From: Ailurus styani
Taxonomy: Eukaryota > Chordata > Mammalia > Carnivora > Ailuridae
Assembly (NCBI GenBank): GCA_002007465.1
Contig: LNAC01000778.1
Location: 369,673 to 433,672 of the forward strand
Direction of reading: 5' to 3'
DNA: 64,000 nucleotides
In this document: positions 48,872-60,343 of the stretch, in pieces
Layout: every line of letters starts with the position of its first letter
Numbering within the stretch: position 1 is the stretch's first letter
Position numbers and translations under genes: made by a program
Notes under the pieces: model-generated
Databases searched by the model: none
Seen by the model: only the letters and a program-made list of their open reading frames with translations
What the model was told of the DNA's origin: nothing

Positions 48872-49729
48872 ATTGAAGAAGATGCTCTGTCATCAGAGTT
48901 GTCCTAAAAAATAAATAATGCATATAGAATTAATAACAGAGTTCCTCATACATGGCTTATACTAAAAAAATTCACAGTGATTATTAGTTTTATATTTGCT
49001 ATATAAACATAGCCTTAAATAACACAAAATATATATCACTCATAAATAAGTTGCACTAGATAAAAAGGGATAAAAGAATCTTAGATCTTAAAGGGATTTT
49101 TAAAGGTTAGCCCTAGCCTCTGAATAGGTCTGTATTAAGACTGCCCCAGAAGGGGAGCTTTGAAAAGAAATTGCCAAAGGAGATTTCACTCTCAGCTTTT
49201 CCCAGCAATTATTCTCAGAAAGTTTGATCTAATGTTTAAATTTCCAGGAGCAATTTAATCTCATTCCTTCTTGTGTTGTCAAGAAAGGGAAAAAAATGAA
49301 AGCAATTATTCACATGCTGTCAATCCTAATGTACACCCTTTTTGTTGAAAGAATAAAGAGTTTTAAAGCCTTATTATCATCTGTTGAGTGGATACTGTGA
49401 TTTATTGTAGAAACCTTAAGCATTAATTATTATTTTTTAAAAGAATAATCACTATTTTTAGTTTTTTAAATTTGACGTTGGCAGTATTCATGTTAATTTG
49501 CTGATCTTGTTGGTTATATTGAGATTATGGAGTAGAATGTCCTTGTTTTTTGGAAATACACATTAAAGTATTTCAAGCGTGATTGGGCATCATGTCAGTA
49601 ACTTATTAACAAATGATTCAGGGAAATTTTTTTCTTGGATCCTTTCAAATCTTCTGTATGTTTAATTCCAAAAATATTAAAATCTATAAAATTGACATAA
49701 TTTTAAGGGAAAAATATTACCCATGATGT
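48872..49729. other. Unassigned AT-rich intron
   Basis: No gene or clear repeat. Confidence 0.5.
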
Positions 49730-50075
49730 GTTTCAGAAGCTTATAATTCAGTAAGAAAAAGACAAACAACTCAATTGAAAAAATAAGAATATGATTAGGC
49801 AGTTAACGGAAGAATACATCTAATAAATGGGAAAATATGTTCAGCTTCTTTTTAGAGAATGAACTAACTAGTTATTAGGGAAATAAAGATAAAACGAGAT
49901 ACAATTTCTCAGTCATGAGATTGGCAAAATCTAAAAATTGTTGTATGAGAGCAGAAACTCCCGTATACTGATTGTAGGAGAATGAAATTGTTCAGCCACT
50001 TCACTCAGTTTTATCAAATTGTTCTCTAAGGTTAAAACTGTGTGTACCTTGTGATCATATAATTTCTCTTAGAGT
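49730..50075 (+). mobile_element. Old L1-type fragment, sense
   Basis: 'gttattagggaaataaagat', 'acgagatacaatttctcagt', 'gagattggcaaaatctaaaa' and 'tgtaggagaatgaaattgtt' follow the ORF2 C-terminal order of ancient L1 (or HAL1). Confidence 0.6.
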
Positions 50076-50206
50076 ATATATCTACATGTATATGTAGATA
50101 TATAGATATAGATGTTGATATATCTACATGTATATGTAGATATATATTCTAATATATAATTATATGTGTGTGTATATATATGTGTGTGTATATATATATA
50201 TATATA
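50076..50206. repeat. TA/TG-rich low-complexity tract with a duplicated palindrome
   Basis: A 28-bp inverted repeat with half 'atatatctacat' occurs at 50076-50103 and again, identical, at 50119-50146. It is followed by mixed TATG, TG and TA repeats to 50206. Confidence 0.85.
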
Positions 50207-51008
50207 AGAATTTTTATTTTATTATTATTTGTAGTAGTGAAAAAAGTGAAAACAATCTTTCCTCCAGTGGAAATAAAGTGCTATCATTGGGTCTCAGTTT
50301 TTTAGTGGGCCTATGCCTTTGTACCTTGAACTTCACAAGTACAGTAAATTTTTTTTTTCTCCTCCCTTATGTGGGAGAGAATGACCAGAGTGGGCTGGAG
50401 TTGGATAGTTCCCTTCCCCAGGTCATCTAGGTTCTGATAATACCCCAGAGGGTCAGGCTCTGGTTAACTAGTCTTCCCTCAGGACAGGCCTTGTTCAGAA
50501 TAGAGTACTCTGGTGTATATCAAGACGGTTATTTTTTTTTCTTCCTGTGCTGGAGGCATGAGGGGATTTTTCCTCTGATAGTTACCGTGGGAACTTGGGC
50601 TCCTGGATGCAAATATCAAAATATTGTGGGCCCCCTCTTGGTATGCCTGGAGCTTTTAATGCTCAGAGTTACCCATTTTGAGCTTCTAGCAATTCATCAG
50701 TTACAGTTCAGGTTTTCCTTCCTTAGCACTGGCTCCCAAGGACTGTTTTCTGCTAGCAAGGCTCTGCTCCCATACATGGAGACTTCCTGTATTCACCTGT
50801 CAGCCTCTCTTATCTTGGGGACAATGGTTTGCCATGTGTCCTCTCCTCTCTTACGGGTCCAAGATGAGTTGTTGATTTCTCAGTCTGTCATTTTACTTGC
50901 TGTTGGGACAAAGTGGCAACTTAGAGGCTCCTCACAGTTTGAACCAGAAACAGAAGTTGCTAACTTGGATTTTTACCCACTATAGCTCACTCGTTTTTTC
51001 TTTGACAT
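50207..51008. repeat. Unresolved interspersed repeat, relatively GC-rich
   Basis: 'gaccagagtgggctggagtt', 'ataccccagagggtcaggct' and 'gctctgctcccatacatgga' look familiar as carnivore repeat sequence, possibly from an ERV or an L1 5' region, but the family is not resolved. The 164-codon open frame here (50491-50985) has no recognisable domain. Confidence 0.35.
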
Positions 51009-51394
51009 TGTTAAAAGTAAGACAGCTGACCCTAAATGGAGTCACTTATGCTAAAACCCATATCACCAAACTGAGACATGACTTAATTACAGTTTCAGCC
51101 TTTCTCAGAAATGGAATCTTAAACCAGTCAATCAGGAATCACTTAATTAGTACTAGTACTAGTGAGTTAATTCTACCCTACTGCCCCTTAAAAGAAAGTG
51201 ACTGTGCTATAACCAATTTGTTTTTCTTTTTGTCTAGTATAACTTCTCTGTTCCTGCTTGCTTCTGCCTATAAAAATCTCTCATTTCATACAGCTCCTGA
51301 AAGCTCCTTTCTATCTGCTACATTTGTTGCTACCTCATTCATGAATCATTGAATAAAAGCCAGTAAGATCTTTAAAATTTACTCATTTTTAACA
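51009..51394 (+). mobile_element. MER34-like ERV1 solo LTR, sense
   Basis: It starts 'tgttaaaagtaagacagctg' and ends 'tactcatttttaaca', with TG...CA ends forming an inverted repeat. Inside are a TATA-like 'tataaaaatctctcat', then 'gctcctgaaagctcctttc', 'ttcatgaatcattgaataaa' (an AATAAA signal) and 'gatctttaaaatttactcat', the layout of a gammaretrovirus-like LTR. No gag, pol or env adjoins. Confidence 0.75.
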
Positions 51395-52289
51395 ATGTCC
51401 ATATGGATCTTTCCTTATCTTTGAAGTTTAGTAATTTCTTTAGGATATATCTTGGCATTGAATGCTCTATATCATTTTTTTTCTGAGTTTGAATATGTTC
51501 TTTTTTATAGGTTTACTTTAATTATATATTTTAATATTTTTATTTTCCACTTGTTCTTTTCAGGAACTTTATTATGTACATGTAACAACTTATTTGTTTT
51601 CCATTTCTAATATCTTTTCTGTAATTATTATATTTTAATTCTTTGAACTTTATTTCATTTTCTGTAATTTCCTCTTGCCCATTTCCCGTTTCTGATTGTG
51701 TTTTCACCCTTGATCCATATATTGTTTTGTTATTTGTAATGTGTTTTTAATCTCTGTTATATATTTGCACTAAGAATGTTCCTTATAGTTATTTTGAGAC
51801 AGTGGAAAACTAAGTAACTCTTCCTGTTGTTTCCTTTGAGAATTTCTTTGGCAACTTAAGTTCTTTTCCTTACCCCTCTTCCTTCCCTCTCAACCTGTGT
51901 TAGGTCCTGTATTATTTGTTTCTGATTGTTACTCATCTTTGAAAGGTACTGCTGTTAGCTGAAGAGTAATGTAGGGCTGATTGCAGGGAGAGACTAGGAC
52001 AGTCTATAACTAGGATTAAGTTTGGTATCTAGAGTAGCCGTTCACCAACTTCCTTCCATCTTGGGAACACATCTTTCCTCAAATTTTCAATCATTCTAGA
52101 GCTTAGTGTGGTCCCCATAAAGCCATTTAAGCAATTTTTGTGTGGAAACCTCACATTCTCTGCTTTTCTTTCCTCTTTCACCTCATTTTTACATCTAAGA
52201 GTCTTCCAAAACTAGAGGGCTATTTATTATACAGTGTAAATATAATTTTATTATGATTTCTCCTTTAGTTTTTCTTTGTTGTGATTCTG
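51395..52289. other. Intron with probable old L1M debris
   Basis: 'ttaggatatatcttggcatt' resembles antisense L1M; the rest is AT-rich and unassigned. No gene. Confidence 0.35.
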
Positions 52290-52305
52290 TAACATTAAAC
52301 ATTTT

Positions 52306-52492
52306 TTTAAAAGATTTTATTTATTTATTTGACAGAGAGATAGGACAAGTAGGCAGAGCGGCAGGCAAAGGGAGAGGGAGAAGCAGGCTCTCCACCGAGC
52401 AGGGAGCCCGATGTGGGACTCGATCCCAGGGTCCTGGGATCATGACCTGAGCCAAAGGCACCTGCTTAACTGACTGAGCCACCCCAGCGCCC
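52306..52492 (-). mobile_element. Can-SINE, antisense
   Basis: 'aagattttatttatttattt', AG body, 'gggtcctgggatcatgacct' and 'actgagccaccccagcgccc'. Flanks 'taacattaaacatttt' / 'taacgttaaacatttt' (52493-52508). Confidence 0.93.
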
Positions 52493-52508
52493 TAACGTTA
52501 AACATTTT

Positions 52509-53757
52509 ATTAGCTTCTTCCCTGACTCATCCATGTCTCCCCATTTCAGCTCTAAGCAAAGAATCATTGGATAGCCTGTTTAAATTTTTATAATTGATTT
52601 TAAGGGCAATTTGGTTTTTGCTAATGGTCTAAGATGACAGTTGTCTGGTTCCTTCTTCATTTTGAATTATCCTCAGCATTTGGCATACATAATCTCAAGT
52701 TTGATGTTTTAGTTGATTCCTTTTTGTTCCGTTCTTTTTTTTTTTGAAGTTCATTTTTTTCCTCTACTTTTTATTCTATTTTCATTGGCTTTTAAGGGAA
52801 GAGAGTAGAAAAATTGTTTTACTCTACTATCAGTAACTAGAAATCACTCTTAAGTATTATTTTTTGAGAAACTCTTGGTTTCTTCTATCAATTTAATAAA
52901 ACTTAGTTTATGACACTATTTTGTTTCTTGATTCCTCTGAAGCTAGCCGATAATGGCATCAGTTTTTGTTTTAATTATTCTTTCTCCTCTTCCTTTATAT
53001 AGCTGTTCTATGTTCAGTTGATTATTTTTGTCATGTTGATATCTTCAACAAGATGTATTTAGCCTGTGAGGATAAAAATCTTTAAGTACTGAAGTAGTAA
53101 GTAAGAAAAATGAAACCTCTAGAACTAGTCGAACCAATGATTGTGGGTCTCATTTTTCTCTGCTTTAGTTTCTCCAAAATAAATATAAACAGAAAATAGT
53201 ACTTTCTTATGTATCTGGTTGTATTTACTGTAAGAGTGATGGGTTGATGTGTCCCATAGTTCTTTATAATAAAATTGAGCTATCCATATTCTAGGAAATT
53301 GATCAATATTTTCTAATTTTCACAAAGACACTGTATACGCTTTCTTTATTGTTATGAGTTCATTCTGTATATGACGTATGAGCTAATTGCAGATTGTTAA
53401 AGATTACTTCTCTATTCCCTGTATGCTTTTCTTTAATATTCTGCACAACACTGCACATAATTTTAAAAATCAATTAAACCTAGGTTTCAAACAGGAATTA
53501 TTTGTATTTTTAAACTCAGTATTTCTCTCAAGGTGTTTCTCTCTTTTATTGATTTCCACTATTATCAGACTAAAAACTAATAGCATCTCTTTGCTGAGGA
53601 TACATGTAATTCTTTTCTAAACTTAAAATTGTTGAAAAACTATAATGAAACAGCTTACAAACACAGCCTCTGGTTTTCTTGATTTCTTGCCCTACTTAAA
53701 ACAGGGTAAACTAATCACTAATGGGCTCTTCTGCATGGCTTATAGCTTAATTTGGGT
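52509..53757. other. Unassigned AT-rich intron
   Basis: About 1.25 kb without a gene or confidently named repeat. Confidence 0.45.
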
Positions 53758-53774
53758 TGTAATTTACACTTTTT

Positions 53775-53976
53775 CTTTTTATTTTTTTAAGATTTTATTT
53801 ATTTTGGAGAGAGAACACGGGTTGGGGGAGGGACAGAGGGAGAGAGAGAGAATCTCAGGCAGACTCCACACTGAACGCAGAACCCGATGCAGGGCTTGAT
53901 CTCATGACACTGAGATCATGACCTGAGCTGAAATCAAGAGTTGGACGCTTAATTGACTGAGCCACCCAGGTGCTCC
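53775..53976 (-). mobile_element. Can-SINE, antisense, older
   Basis: 'aagattttatttattttgga', AG body, 'gacactgagatcatgacctg' and 'gagccacccaggtgctcc'. Flanks 'gtaatttacactttt' / 'ggaatttatactttt' (53978-53992). Confidence 0.92.
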
Positions 53977-54281
53977 TGGAATTTATACTTTTCCATTTGA
54001 GACTAAAATTCCTTTTTTCTATGTTGAAACATTTTAGACCTGCACAGATAGCTGTGTTTCTGTATTACATATAAAAACATTCTTAGACATCACTCTTAAG
54101 AAATTTAACATTGATATATTAATATTAATGTATAGTCCATATTCAACATTTTTCACTTATTCCCCCAAATAATCTTTTTTTCCCCAAAAAATATTCTTTA
54201 CAGTGGTTTTTTTTTCTCCCCAACTTAAACTAGTCAGGATTATGGTTTTCTGTTAGTTGTCTTGTCTTCTTTCTCTCCTTT

Positions 54282-54468
54282 TTTTTTTTTTTTAAAGATT
54301 TTATTTATTTATTTCACAGCAGGAGAGAGATCACAAGGAGGCAGAGAGAGAGGGGGAAGCAGGCTCCCCGCCGAGCAGGGAGCCCGATGCGAGCCTCGAT
54401 CCCAGGACCCTGAGATCATGACCTGAGCCGAAAGCAGAGGCTTTAACCCACTGAGCCACCCAGGCGCC
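54282..54468 (-). mobile_element. Can-SINE, antisense, young
   Basis: 'aaagattttatttatttatt', 'cacagcaggagagagatcac', 'cccgccgagcagggagcccg' and 'cactgagccacccaggcgcc'. Identical flanks 'cttctttctctcctt' (54266-54280 and 54469-54483). Confidence 0.95.
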
Positions 54469-54969
54469 CTTCTTTCTCTCCTTTAATCAAAATAACCCCA
54501 GTGCCTTTTTTTGCCTTTTATGGCATTAACATATTTGGAGAGCCCCACCATTTGAATTTATCTGGATTTATATGATTGTCTCTTCATGGGTATATTCAGA
54601 GTGAACAAACTAGTGAAGTGATATTGTGTATTTGTCATTAACATCATATCAGTAAGCACCCAAATTATGTCAGTTTGTCTCATTACTGCTGATGCTAAAG
54701 GAAATCACCTCATTACTGTGGTATATGTCAGATTACTCCTTATAAGAGTACTTTCTTTTCTTTGTGATTAGAAAGTAGTTTGTGGTGCATACCTTGGGAC
54801 CTTCTGAATATCCTGTTTTCCATAACATTTCATCCAGTGTTTTAGTATCCAATGATTGTCTTTCCCTCAATTAATTATTTTACTAGGAGTTACAAAATGG
54901 TGATTATTTTCTATCACTCTCTCTGCATTTATTAACTGACATTCTTCTGTAAAGAGAAATTTCCATCCT

Positions 54970-55095
54970 TTTTATTTTTTTAAGTTTTTATTTAAATTCC
55001 ATTTGGTTGACCTACAGTGTAATATTAGTTTCACATATACAATATAGTGATCCAGCACTTGAATACAATACCCAGTGCTCATCACAAGTTCATCT
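54970..55095 (-). mobile_element. Short carnivore L1 3' end, antisense
   Basis: 'ttttaagtttttatttaaat', 'gtgtaatattagtttcacat' and 'acaatacccagtgctcatca' match the last 125 bp of carnivore L1 3' UTRs. Flanks 'catcctttttat' / 'catcttttttaa' fit a target duplication. Confidence 0.72.
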
Positions 55096-55805
55096 TTTTT
55101 AAACATTTGAATTTTCAGTATGACTCATGAATTACTTTTAATCAGTATTTTATGATCCATTACCATCACTATCATTCAGGATAGGCAAATGTTCCCAAAT
55201 CCATTTTGGGGAAGCCTCTTCCAGTCAAGGTCCTAGTATTCTGACCAGTCTCCATTTGTCTTTGAACACTTCTTTGCTCTCTGGCACAGTATGTACCAAA
55301 TATACCTTGCTCCAAGTATGGAATGACCGTTTTCTTCAGTGAGCCCTGGTTTCTTTTATTGGGGAATGATGCATACAGATCAGAATTTGGGTGCTAAGTA
55401 TATTTGTTTCTATTTAGGAGTCACTGTCTCTTTGCCCTTTCAGTGGACGGAATTGAGAAATTCCTCTGATCCCCATTACACATTTGGAGCTTGGTTCTGT
55501 TTGTGGTGAGAATCTTCATTCTATAAAGTAGTTTTGGGATTGCTATGTCAATATCGCATCCAGCAAAAAATCTGCTAAGTACTATTATTCCTTACAATTC
55601 TTTTTGCCCCTAAAATATATCTCACTAAAGTTAGGGCTCTGTAATTAAAAATTACCTCAATTAATTGTTTTCCCCAGTGTGTTTGTGTTATCAGTTTGAT
55701 GTACAGTTAGTTTCATTTGTTTCAGTATTTATTTGCATTTTGTTTTAGGGTTTGCTTTTTCCAATCTCTTTAAACTTAAATTTATTTTAAAATATTTAAA
55801 ACAGG

Positions 55806-55958
55806 GGACACCTGGGTGGCTCAGTCATTAAGCGTCTGCCTTTGACTCAGGTCATGATCCCAGGGTCCTGGGATTGAACCCTGCATCTGACTTCCTGCTC
55901 TGCAGGAAACCTGTTTCTCCCTCTTCTACTCTGCCTGCTTGTGTTCCTTCTCTTGCTG

Positions 55959-55994
<36 letters not shown>

Positions 55995-56022
55995 AAATAA
56001 ATAAATAAATAAATAATAAAAT
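55806..56022 (+). mobile_element. Can-SINE, sense, first of a tandem pair
   Basis: 'acacctgggtggctcagtca', 'ttaagcgtctgcctttgact', a CT microsatellite at about 55957-55994, and an expanded (AAAT)n tail. Flanks 'aaaatatttaaaacagg' (55789-55805) / 'aaaatatgtaaaacagg' (56023-56039). Confidence 0.94.
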
Positions 56023-56039
56023 AAAATATGTAAAACAGG

Positions 56040-56228
56040 GGTGCTTGGGTGGCTCAGTTGATTAAGCGTCTGCCTTCAGCTTAGGTCATGATCCCAGGGT
56101 TCTGGGATCGAGCCCCACATTGGGCTCCCTGCTCAGCTGGGAGCCTGCTTCTCCCTCTGCTTGAGGCTCCCCCTGTTTGTGTTCTCTCTCTCTCTCTCTC
56201 TGTCAAATAAATAAAATATTTTAAAAAA
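56040..56228 (+). mobile_element. Can-SINE, sense, second of a tandem pair
   Basis: 'ggtgcttgggtggctcagtt', 'gattaagcgtctgccttcag', CT body and AT tail. The right flank 'aaaaatacataaaaca' is a third copy of the target used by its neighbour. It lies 365 bp before the third COG5 exon. Confidence 0.94.
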
Positions 56229-56593
56229 ATACATAAAACATTTATATGGCTCATAAAGACTTACCACTTCTGTCTCTACTCCTTTCACCTTGTACATCTC
56301 TTACCACTCCTACTGCCACTTTTAGAAAACTATTTTCATTAATCATTGTTTTGTGTTTTAGCTCTCCTTTGTGTGTGTGTGTGGTGTGCCTGAGTGTGAG
56401 ATCTTATTTTCCTTCCTTTCTTAAATATAAAAGGTTAAGAATCCTTTTAATATAAAAGGGTTTTATTTATTACTCATAATAAATTCTTAAAGAAGGAACT
56501 TATTTTTTTAGCTTAGGCATGCTTTTTATAACAAAATATTTTGTTATATTTGAAAATTTTTACTTTTCATATTTATTTGTTACTCATAAACAG
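56229..56593. other. Intron end with a 22-bp palindrome
   Basis: No repeat family. A perfect 22-bp palindrome (half 'tataacaaaat') lies at 56527-56548, about 45 bp before the acceptor 'ctcataaacag'. It falls just upstream of the expected branch-point zone. Confidence 0.6.
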
Positions 56594-56706
56594 GGGGACC
56601 TGGACGATCTACTATGCCGACCCCAGGAAACACTGCAGCTTTTCGTGCTTCCCTTTGGACCAATATGGAGAAACTTGTGGATCATATTTGTACTGTTTGT
56701 GGACAG
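56594..56706 (+). CDS. COG5: COG5 internal exon, 113 nt
   Basis: Encodes 38 residues from the split glycine: [31 protein letters not shown], then I-C-T-V-C-G-Q. Acceptor 'cataaacag', donor 'ggacag|gtaaat'. The G/P/S/T-rich start is a flexible linker between helices of the N-terminal rod. From memory, human has M and Y-A where this has V and C-T. The two open frames that overlap it (56519-56710 and 56541-56738) are other-frame shadows. Confidence 0.97.
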
Positions 56707-56958
56707 GTAAATATTTTAGAGAATGGAAAGGACATTAATTATGGGGTAATGCCTTGTTACTCCAAATTGTGTGACCTTGGGCAGCTTTCTTAAAATCTCT
56801 GAGCATTCACAATACCTACGTTAGCTGATTATAATATGTAGAGGCTCTAGCCCGATGCCCTTTTCCTTCCCTTACTGTTTCTAGTGCTTAAGCTTTACAT
56901 TTGCTTCATTTTGAAAATACCCAGTTGTGTACATTCTCCCCCTTTCTGCTGTTTTTAG
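56707..56958 (+). other. Short COG5 intron, 252 bp, containing a MIR
   Basis: This intron is two orders of magnitude shorter than the first visible one. It begins 'gtaaat' and ends with a good polypyrimidine tract 'cccctttctgctgtttttag'. An antisense MIR ('gtgaccttgggcagctttct') occupies about 56755-56860. Confidence 0.9.
56755..56860 (-). repeat. MIR, antisense
   Basis: 'tgtgtgaccttgggcagctt' and 'tcttaaaatctctgagcatt' match the reverse complement of MIR. Confidence 0.72.
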
Positions 56959-57624
<666 letters not shown>

Positions 57625-57640
57625 TGAAATTGTATTTCTT

Positions 57641-57846
57641 TTTTTTTTTTTTTTTTAAAGATTTTATTCATTTATTTCACAGTGGGAGAGAGATCACAAG
57701 GAGGCAGAGAGGCAGGCAGAGAGAGAGAGGGAGAAGCAGGCTCCCCACCGAGCAGGGAGCCTGATGCGGGCCTCGATCCCAGGACCCTGAGATCATGACC
57801 TGAGCCGAAAGCAGACGGTTTAACCCACTGAGCCACCCAGGCACCC
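57641..57846 (-). mobile_element. Can-SINE, antisense, young
   Basis: Poly-T, 'aaagattttattcatttatt', AG body, 'ccccaccgagcagggagcct' and 'cactgagccacccaggcacc'. The 16-base flanks 'tgaaattgtatttctt' (57625-57640 and 57847-57862) are identical. Confidence 0.95.
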
Positions 57847-57862
57847 TGAAATTGTATTTCTT

Positions 57863-58424
57863 GACAACAAAAAACTTTCTTTGTAATGTATGTATAAGCT
57901 CACTTGTTTACTGAGTAGATGCTACTAGTAATACTTTTTATAGACTTAATTTCTAAAACACATAAACTAATTTCTGATTTTCCATCATACAAATGATTTA
58001 TTGTAAATGTTTTTAAAAAGTTCCATTAGAGAAAATTTGGGGTAAATAAGAAATTTAATTAGTGGTTATTGTAATGTCTTATAAAGTTTTTACTGAAAAT
58101 GGTGGGATCCATTCAGTTGTTAATTTTTCTTATAAAGCACATTGCTGTATCCCATTTTTCATATCCTGAAATTCTCCCTTCTGTCATCCATCAATCCACT
58201 GGCCCTGTGGGCAATAAGAATTCCTTCCATGCATAGAAATCTGACTCTATTGTACTCATTCATCTTGATACATTTTTAATAAGAAATAATAGAGTAATTA
58301 ATTATTCTATGCATCATTTAATCCTGACACATAAGTGTTCCGAAGAAAAAAATTCATTGTTTCCAATGTTACAGTATAGATCATTTCCTTTGTAAGTCCA
58401 AAATTTAAGTATTTTGTATGTTGT
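57863..58424. other. Unassigned AT-rich intron
   Basis: No gene or recognisable repeat. Confidence 0.5.
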
Positions 58425-58990
58425 GTTGTGGATCTCCAAGACCACCCCCAAGTTTGGTGATTTGCTGGGATTCATAGCATTCAGCATATAGTTATGCTTG
58501 TGGCAATGATTTATTACAGTGAAAGGATATGAATCAAAACCAGCTCCATGAAAAGAAAATCAGCAATAGGGAAAGAGCATATAGGATGAAAAAGTGCAGA
58601 GGCAACCAGGTGCAAGCCTCTAGGAGACCTCTCCTCCTCACAGGGGGACTCACAGACAGGACACCTTTAATTCCCCCAGCAACAAGTAGTGAAGGCATGT
58701 GTCAAATGTCCTCTAGGGAAGTTCACCTTGCACCTAGGAGTTCAGGGTTTTAATCAGGAGTCAGTTATTGTCTGGCATGTACCAAAATTCCAGACTACCA
58801 AAAGAAAAGCAGTTGTTCAACATACACCACATAATTTGTACAAACAGTTTAGGTATAGTGTGCATTCTTATCAGAGAATCATGAGGACCCTCTCAAAATC
58901 CAAGTCCCAGGTACCAGCCAGGAACCACACTTGCAAGCAGGTATTTCTAACTATAGCAATCTCAGACTTGCTGTATAAACTTATTTTTGC
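58425..58990 (-). mobile_element. ERV-derived LTR-like repeat, antisense, family uncertain
   Basis: 'ccacccccaagtttggtgat', 'gatttattacagtgaaagga', 'catgtaccaaaattccagac', 'gtacaaacagtttaggtata' and 'cagacttgctgtataaactt' match my memory of a mammalian ERVL-class LTR (MER21-like) in antisense. No viral genes adjoin. The open frames at 58529-58753 and 58689-59051 are incidental. Confidence 0.5.
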
Positions 58991-59858
58991 ATATGTACTT
59001 AACAGTAGTATATACCCACTTCCATTATCCTGCTTCATATTTGGCTTTTAATTATATGAAAAAAATAAGATGCTTTTGTCAATTTGTATACTAATTAATT
59101 TTTTAAAGTTTTTTTTAAATTCCACACAGTTAACATGCAGTGTCATATTAATTTTAGGATTATAGTGATTCAGCGATTCCATACATCTGCCCATGCTCAT
59201 TGTCAACAAGTGTTCTTCTTAATCCCCAGCACCTACTGCACACATCCCTCCTCCCCTCCTCCCCTCTGGTAACCATCAGTTTGTTCTCTATAGTTCAGAG
59301 TCTGTTTCTTGATTTGTCTCTCTCTTTTTTTTCCCTTTTGCTCATTTGTGGTGTTTCTTAAATACATACATAAGTGAAATCATATGATATTTGTCTTTCT
59401 CCAGCTTATTTTGTTTAACATTATACTCTCTAGCAAATGGCAAGATTTCATTCTTTTTTATGGCTGAATAATATTCTTGTGTGTGTGTGTGTGTGTGTGT
59501 GTGTCTGTCTGTACACCACATCTTTTTTACTGGTGTCTTTATCTCGTTTTGAGATCAGAGTATTGTTGGCCTCATAAAATGAATTTGGAAGTTTTCTTTC
59601 TTTTTCTATTTTTTGGAATAGTTTGAGAAAAATAACTATTAACTCTTCTTTAAATGTTTGGTGGAATTGGCCTGTGAAGCCATCTGTTCCTGGACTTTTG
59701 TTTGTTGTAAGCTTTTAAGTTACTGAAGCAATTTCTTTGCAAGTTATTGGTCTGTTCAAGTTTTCTATTTCTTCCTGTTTCAGTTTTTGGTAGTTTATAT
59801 ATTTCTAGAAATTTATCCATTTCTTCCAGGTTGTCCAATTTATTGGCATAAAGTTTTT

Positions 59859-60050
59859 TTTTTTAAAGATTTTATTTATTTCACAGAGGGAGAGAGATCA
59901 CAAGGAGGCAGAGAGGCAGGCAGAGAGAGAGAGGGGGAAGCAGGCTCCCCGCCGAGCAGGGAGCCCGATGCGGGCCTCGATCCCAGGACCCTGAGATCAT
60001 GACCTGAGCCGAAAGCAGAGGCTTTAACCCACTGAGCCACCCAGGCGCCC
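59859..60050 (-). mobile_element. Can-SINE, antisense, young, inside L1
   Basis: 'aaagattttatttatttcac', 'cccgccgagcagggagcccg' and 'cactgagccacccaggcgcc'. Identical flanks 'tggcataaagttttt' (59844-59858 and 60051-60065). Confidence 0.95.
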
Positions 60051-60150
60051 TGGCATAAAGTTTTTCATAATATTCTCTTATAACTGTTTGTATTTCTGTG
60101 GTGTTGCTTGTTATTTCTCCTCTCTCATTTGTGACTTTATTTGCATCCTT

Positions 60151-60343
60151 TTTCTTTTTTCTTTTTTTTTTTTTAAGTGCGAATGGACGTGTGGGGAGAG
60201 GGGCAGAGGGAGAGGGAGAATCTTAAGCAGACTCCACGCCCAGTACAGAGCTCTACTTGGGGCTTGATCTCACAACCCTGAGATCATGACCTGAGCTGAA
60301 ATCAGGAGTCTGATGCTCAACCAGTTGAGCCACCCAGGCACCG
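60151..60343 (-). mobile_element. Can-SINE, antisense, older, inside L1
   Basis: T-tail, G-rich body, 'caaccctgagatcatgacct' and 'gttgagccacccaggcacc'. Splits L1 sequence 'tttatttgcatcc' from 'ctcttttttcttgataagtc'. Confidence 0.88.

Larger units (their letters stand above)
54000..55560 (-). mobile_element. Old L1ME-type 3' UTR, antisense, with two insertions
   Basis: 'tcctgttttccataacattt', 'gtttgtctcattactgctga', 'attaactgacattcttctgt', 'cttttattggggaatgatgc' and 'cctttcagtggacggaattg' run in the order of the antisense L1ME 3' region. A SINE (54282-54468) and a short L1 3' end (54970-55095) interrupt it. Confidence 0.7.

Noticed and set aside
50491..51352. Two long + strand open frames (164 and 151 codons)
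   Set aside because: They overlap in different frames, run through an interspersed repeat and into an ERV LTR, and have no recognisable domain.
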